NCBI GenBank assembly: GCA_027482725.1
Contig: JAIXVT010000208.1
Location: 1-7,933 of the forward strand
Direction of reading: 5' to 3'
DNA length: 7,933 nucleotides
Origin: Pseudomonadota bacterium
GTDB lineage: Bacteria > Bdellovibrionota > UBA1018 > CAIMNF01
This document shows, in pieces, positions 5,151 to 7,933 of the stretch. The position numbers and the translations under genes were made by a program. Each line of letters begins with the position of its first letter. The stretch's first letter is position 1. A model generated the notes under the pieces. It was not told the DNA's origin. It worked only from the letters and a program-made list of their open reading frames with translations, and made no database searches.

Positions 5151-6779
5151 CTAAACCGCACCATTTACGCCCATGAGCGCTTTTTCCCCTACATACTCGT
5201 AAGGCCCTTCAGTAACCACAGGGTCATTGGTAAAGTTTTCGTGTGGAGGAGGAGAAGGCGTTTGCCATTCGAGCGTGAGCGCACCCCAAGGGTTGTTCCC
5301 CGCCTTTACTCCAGACTTGAGCGCCGACCATAAATTGTAAGCCACCACCAAGAAACCCAGAAGAATGAACCAAGACCCTACGGTTGAGAGACGATTGAGC
5401 GTCTCAAACTGAGGGAGGTAATCCGCATAGCGGCGTGGCATTCCCAGCGCCCCCAAAATAAACTGAGGGAAAAAAGTCACGTTAAATCCAATATTGATGA
5501 TCAGGGCCGCCCATGTCGCGGTGGATTCCTTATACATTTTCCCTGTAAACTTAGGGAACCAATAATGAAGTCCTGCCATGAAACCCAAAAGCGTACCCCC
5601 CACCATGACGTAGTGAAAATGCGCCACCACGAAGTAAGTGTCGGTGAGATGAACATCCAAAGATACCGTGGCTAAGAACATCCCTGTTAATCCACCTATA
5701 GTAAACACAATCAAAAATCCATAGACATAAAGCATAGGAGCATCAAAGCGCAAAGATCCTTTGTACAGTGTCCCCAACCAAGAGAACACCTTCACACCCG
5801 TAGGGATAGCCACAAACATGGTGAGCAAGGAAAACACGTAGTTCGCAAATGCAGACTGCCCCGAAACAAACATGTGGTGACCCCAAACAATAAACGACAC
5901 CAGAGCGATCCCAAATGTAGCTGCAGCAATAGCCTTGTAACCAAATATAGGCTTGCGTGAAAACACTGGAATAACCTCTGAAATCACGCCCATTGCAGGA
6001 AGGACCATGATGTACACGGCAGGGTGCGAATAAAACCAAAAAAAGTGTTGAAACAACACCGGATCACCGCCCAGCTTGGGGTCAAAAATCCCAATCCCCA
6101 ACGTACGTTCAAGGATCAGTAAAAAGAGAGTAATCGCCAGAACGGGCGTAGCAAGAATTTGAATGATTGACGTGGCATAAAGCGCCCAAACAAACAGCGG
6201 CAAACGATCCCAAGACAGGCCAGGGGCCCGAAGCTTGTGCACGGTAACAATAAAATTTAATCCGGTCAAAATCGAAGAGAATCCCATAATAAAAGCGCCC
6301 ATCAACACCCAAGCAGCGCTGGTATTGGTGCGGATAGAATAGGGAGTATAAAATGTCCAGCCCGTGTCTACGCCATTCATGAATAGAGTAGATGCGGCAA
6401 CAAGCGCGCCCGTCATGTAAACATAATAAGACGCCAAATTCCACCGAGGAAACGCGACATCCTTAGCACCGACCATCATCGGGAGGACAAAGTTTCCAAT
6501 AGCAGCCGGAATCAACGGGATAATGACCATAAACACCATAATGGCGCCATGGTAAGTAAATGCCTGGTTGTATTTGTCCTGGCTCATGAACTGCATACCC
6601 GGCGCTAAAAGCTCCAAGCGCACTAACAGCGCAAAAATACCCCCGACCAAGAAGAAAAACAGGATCGAAAAAAGGTACATGATCCCGATTCGCTTATGAT
6701 CCAAAGTCTTGAGCCACGACATAATGCCCTGCGAATGATTGATGTAGTTATCACCATGTTGAACTGTTGAGGTAGCCAT
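5151..6779 (-). CDS. coxA: Cytochrome c oxidase subunit I, A2-type heme-copper oxidase
   Basis: This is the catalytic subunit: it reduces oxygen to water at the heme a3-CuB site and pumps protons across the inner membrane. All ligands are visible: His77 (YHGAIM) and His389 for the low-spin heme, His387 for the high-spin heme (VAHFHYVM), and His252, His301 and His302 for CuB (SHPAVY, WGHHMF). Tyr256, the cross-linked tyrosine, is present. The K-channel lysine is Lys330 in PTGVKVFSW. In place of the D-channel glutamate of HPEVY there is Ala254, preceded by Tyr250-Ser251: the YS motif of A2-type oxidases. The 542-residue length and at least twelve hydrophobic helices are normal. The C-terminal NPWGALTLEWQTPSPPPHENF (residues 496-516) is also typical of the family. 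AGAGGA lies eight bases before the ATG; the gene follows coxB after 19 bases. Confidence 0.98.
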   Translation of the reverse strand: MATSTVQHGDNYINHSQGIMSWLKTLDHKRIGIMYLFSILFFFLVGGIFALLVRLELLAPGMQFMSQDKYNQAFTYHGAIMVFMVIIPLIPAAIGNFVLPMMVGAKDVAFPRWNLASYYVYMTGALVAASTLFMNGVDTGWTFYTPYSIRTNTSAAWVLMGAFIMGFSSILTGLNFIVTVHKLRAPGLSWDRLPLFVWALYATSIIQILATPVLAITLFLLILERTLGIGIFDPKLGGDPVLFQHFFWFYSHPAVYIMVLPAMGVISEVIPVFSRKPIFGYKAIAAATFGIALVSFIVWGHHMFVSGQSAFANYVFSLLTMFVAIPTGVKVFSWLGTLYKGSLRFDAPMLYVYGFLIVFTIGGLTGMFLATVSLDVHLTDTYFVVAHFHYVMVGGTLLGFMAGLHYWFPKFTGKMYKESTATWAALIINIGFNVTFFPQFILGALGMPRRYADYLPQFETLNRLSTVGSWFILLGFLVVAYNLWSALKSGVKAGNNPWGALTLEWQTPSPPPHENFTNDPVVTEGPYEYVGEKALMGVNGAV

Positions 6780-6798
6780 GATTATTGTCCTCTCGTCA

Positions 6799-7908
6799 TT
6801 ATTTCAAAGTTTTCAAATATTCGACCACTTCGGCAACTTGAGCGTCATTCAGTAAGCCCTTATAGACAGGCATTTGCCCCTTAGGATAGCCCACTACCGT
6901 TTGTGAATTCGGCTCATAAATTGACTTCATGATATAGGTGTCGTCCGCAAGAACCTCCACCTCTTTATCGCCCTCAAGCACTTTACGTTTAGTCCCATAA
7001 AGACCTTTGTAGCTTGGGCCTACCCCTTTAACTCCATCAGAGGAATGGCATGCTACACATCCCTGTGACTGGACCAATTTTTTCCCTTTTTCGGCAAGAC
7101 TAATTTGACCCGACGTTGGGTTTTCTCCTGGTTTTTTTACGCCTTCGCCCAACTGGTTTGCCCGGAATCCGGGGAAAGTAGGATCCGCAGGAAGAGCATC
7201 AACATCAATTTTGTCGCCCTTCAAAAACTTGAGCCAGTCCGTCTCCTTAAGCGCAACCAAACGCCCCAACATGCCCGAATGCGCGGTACCACAATATTCG
7301 GTACAAAAAATTTGATGCAACCCCTCGTGCTTAGCTTCAAACCAAATGGAAGAATACATTCCGGGAACAACATCGGATTTAACGCGAAAATTTGGAATAA
7401 AAAACGAATGCAACACGTCTTCTGAAGACATGATGAGTTTGACCGGCTTATTCACCGGAACAAATAAATCCCCGATGGTGTTTGAACCATTCGGGTACAC
7501 AAACTGCCACAGCCACTGCTTCCCAACAACACGGATTTCAATGGCGTCTGAGGGAGCTGTAATCATTTTTTTGTAAACGTTCCAACCCCAGAAAAACAAA
7601 ACCATGACCAGAATAGTAGGAATAACCGTCCATACGACTTCTAAACCCGTATGTCCCTCGATGTAGGTAGGACGAACGCCTTTACGCTTTTTGTACTTGA
7701 CCGCGAACACAACCATCGCAACAACAATGCCTACAAAAAAGAATAACGAGAGAGCGAGCAACCAGTAATACAACTCATCCCATTCCGTTGCGATATCCGT
7801 ACCCGCAATGGGGATAGTTGCCGAAAAACCAGGCACCGACCTTACGGCTCCGATCACCGCTGAAAACACCATGAAGTATTTCAATTTTAACCCCTTAAAA
7901 AGGTTCAT
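6799..7908 (-). CDS. coxB: Cytochrome c oxidase subunit II with fused cytochrome c (caa3 type)
   Basis: Subunit II takes electrons into the binuclear CuA centre and passes them to heme a of CoxA. Seen in order: a hydrophobic signal-like segment (about 10-30), two membrane helices (about 46-70 and 90-111), a periplasmic cupredoxin domain (about 120-220) with WLWQFVYPNG, and the CuA ligands His167, Cys202, Glu204, Cys206, His210 and Met213 (HSFFIPNF; FCTEYCGTAHSGM). A linker rich in Gly/Pro/Lys (about 230-268) leads to a class I cytochrome c domain: CVACH (Cys284, Cys287, His288) with Met346 in GQMPVYKG as the likely sixth ligand. The 369-residue length fits the fused caa3 form. It is the first gene of the operon seen here. 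AAAGGG lies eight bases before the ATG; the window ends 25 bases upstream, so the promoter is not visible. Confidence 0.97.
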   Translation of the reverse strand: MNLFKGLKLKYFMVFSAVIGAVRSVPGFSATIPIAGTDIATEWDELYYWLLALSLFFFVGIVVAMVVFAVKYKKRKGVRPTYIEGHTGLEVVWTVIPTILVMVLFFWGWNVYKKMITAPSDAIEIRVVGKQWLWQFVYPNGSNTIGDLFVPVNKPVKLIMSSEDVLHSFFIPNFRVKSDVVPGMYSSIWFEAKHEGLHQIFCTEYCGTAHSGMLGRLVALKETDWLKFLKGDKIDVDALPADPTFPGFRANQLGEGVKKPGENPTSGQISLAEKGKKLVQSQGCVACHSSDGVKGVGPSYKGLYGTKRKVLEGDKEVEVLADDTYIMKSIYEPNSQTVVGYPKGQMPVYKGLLNDAQVAEVVEYLKTLK

Positions 7909-7933
7909 CGTTTTACCCTTTCTCGCTTAAACA

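Noticed and set aside
6010..6030. Loss-of-function mutation in CoxA (missing HPEVY glutamate)
   Set aside because: The Tyr-Ser pair just before the histidine is the known alternative in A2 oxidases, so the enzyme is expected to be active.
5743..6444. Second minus-strand frames inside coxA
   Set aside because: They are out-of-frame translations of coxA; the coxA frame holds all heme ligands without interruption.
7105..7576. Plus-strand reading frames opposite coxB
   Set aside because: They are antisense to the CuA domain and linker of coxB and are explained by its codon pattern.
7909..7933. Promoter of the cox operon
   Set aside because: Only 25 bases remain upstream of coxB; they hold a ribosome site but no recognisable promoter elements.
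1..7933. CRISPR array, insertion sequence, tRNA or attachment site
   Set aside because: No regularly spaced repeats, transposase motifs, terminal inverted repeats or cloverleaf-like sequence were noticed; nearly all the sequence is accounted for by genes.

Overview
The window carries two gene blocks, both read from the minus strand. They suggest an aerobic Gram-negative bacterium of moderate GC content. The caa3-type oxidase layout (coxB-coxA-coxC followed by a short subunit IV), the A2-type CoxA and a non-alphaproteobacterial LexA would fit a lineage from the former Deltaproteobacteria or Bdellovibrionota. This placement is an inference from gene content; there is no rRNA or other taxonomic marker here.

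Right block (about 7908 down to 3654): a cytochrome c oxidase operon in transcription order coxB, coxA, coxC and a subunit IV gene. CoxB holds the CuA centre and a fused C-terminal cytochrome c. CoxA has all the heme/CuB histidines and the Tyr-Ser motif of A2-type oxidases in place of the usual D-channel glutamate. CoxC is a standard five-helix form. The subunit IV protein is unusual because a cytochrome c domain is fused behind its three membrane helices. The complex would therefore carry two covalently bound c-type hemes to feed electrons to CuA. The genes are 15 to 42 bases apart with good ribosome binding sites. A likely intrinsic terminator overlaps the stop codon of the last gene. The operon promoter lies beyond the right edge.

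Left block (about 3611 down to 1): an SOS mutagenesis cassette, lexA-imuA-imuB-dnaE2, with dnaE2 cut by the left edge. All four genes overlap their neighbours by 23 to 35 bases, so they are probably one translationally coupled operon. Upstream of lexA lies a direct repeat, GTTC-N7-GTTC, which is the operator known from alphaproteobacterial LexA, although this LexA does not have the alphaproteobacterial recognition helix. The LexA keeps its Ala-Gly cleavage site and Ser/Lys dyad, so DNA damage should release the cassette. ImuA and ImuB are short and divergent, and the DnaE2 PHP domain appears to have lost several metal ligands.

No tRNA, rRNA, CRISPR array, insertion sequence or plus-strand gene is supported. 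The only intergenic stretch of note is the 71 bases between the subunit IV gene and lexA, which hold the terminator, the operator and a possible promoter. The most interesting material is the divergent mutasome with its operator/LexA mismatch, and the doubly cytochrome-fused A2 oxidase. No wholly new system was found.
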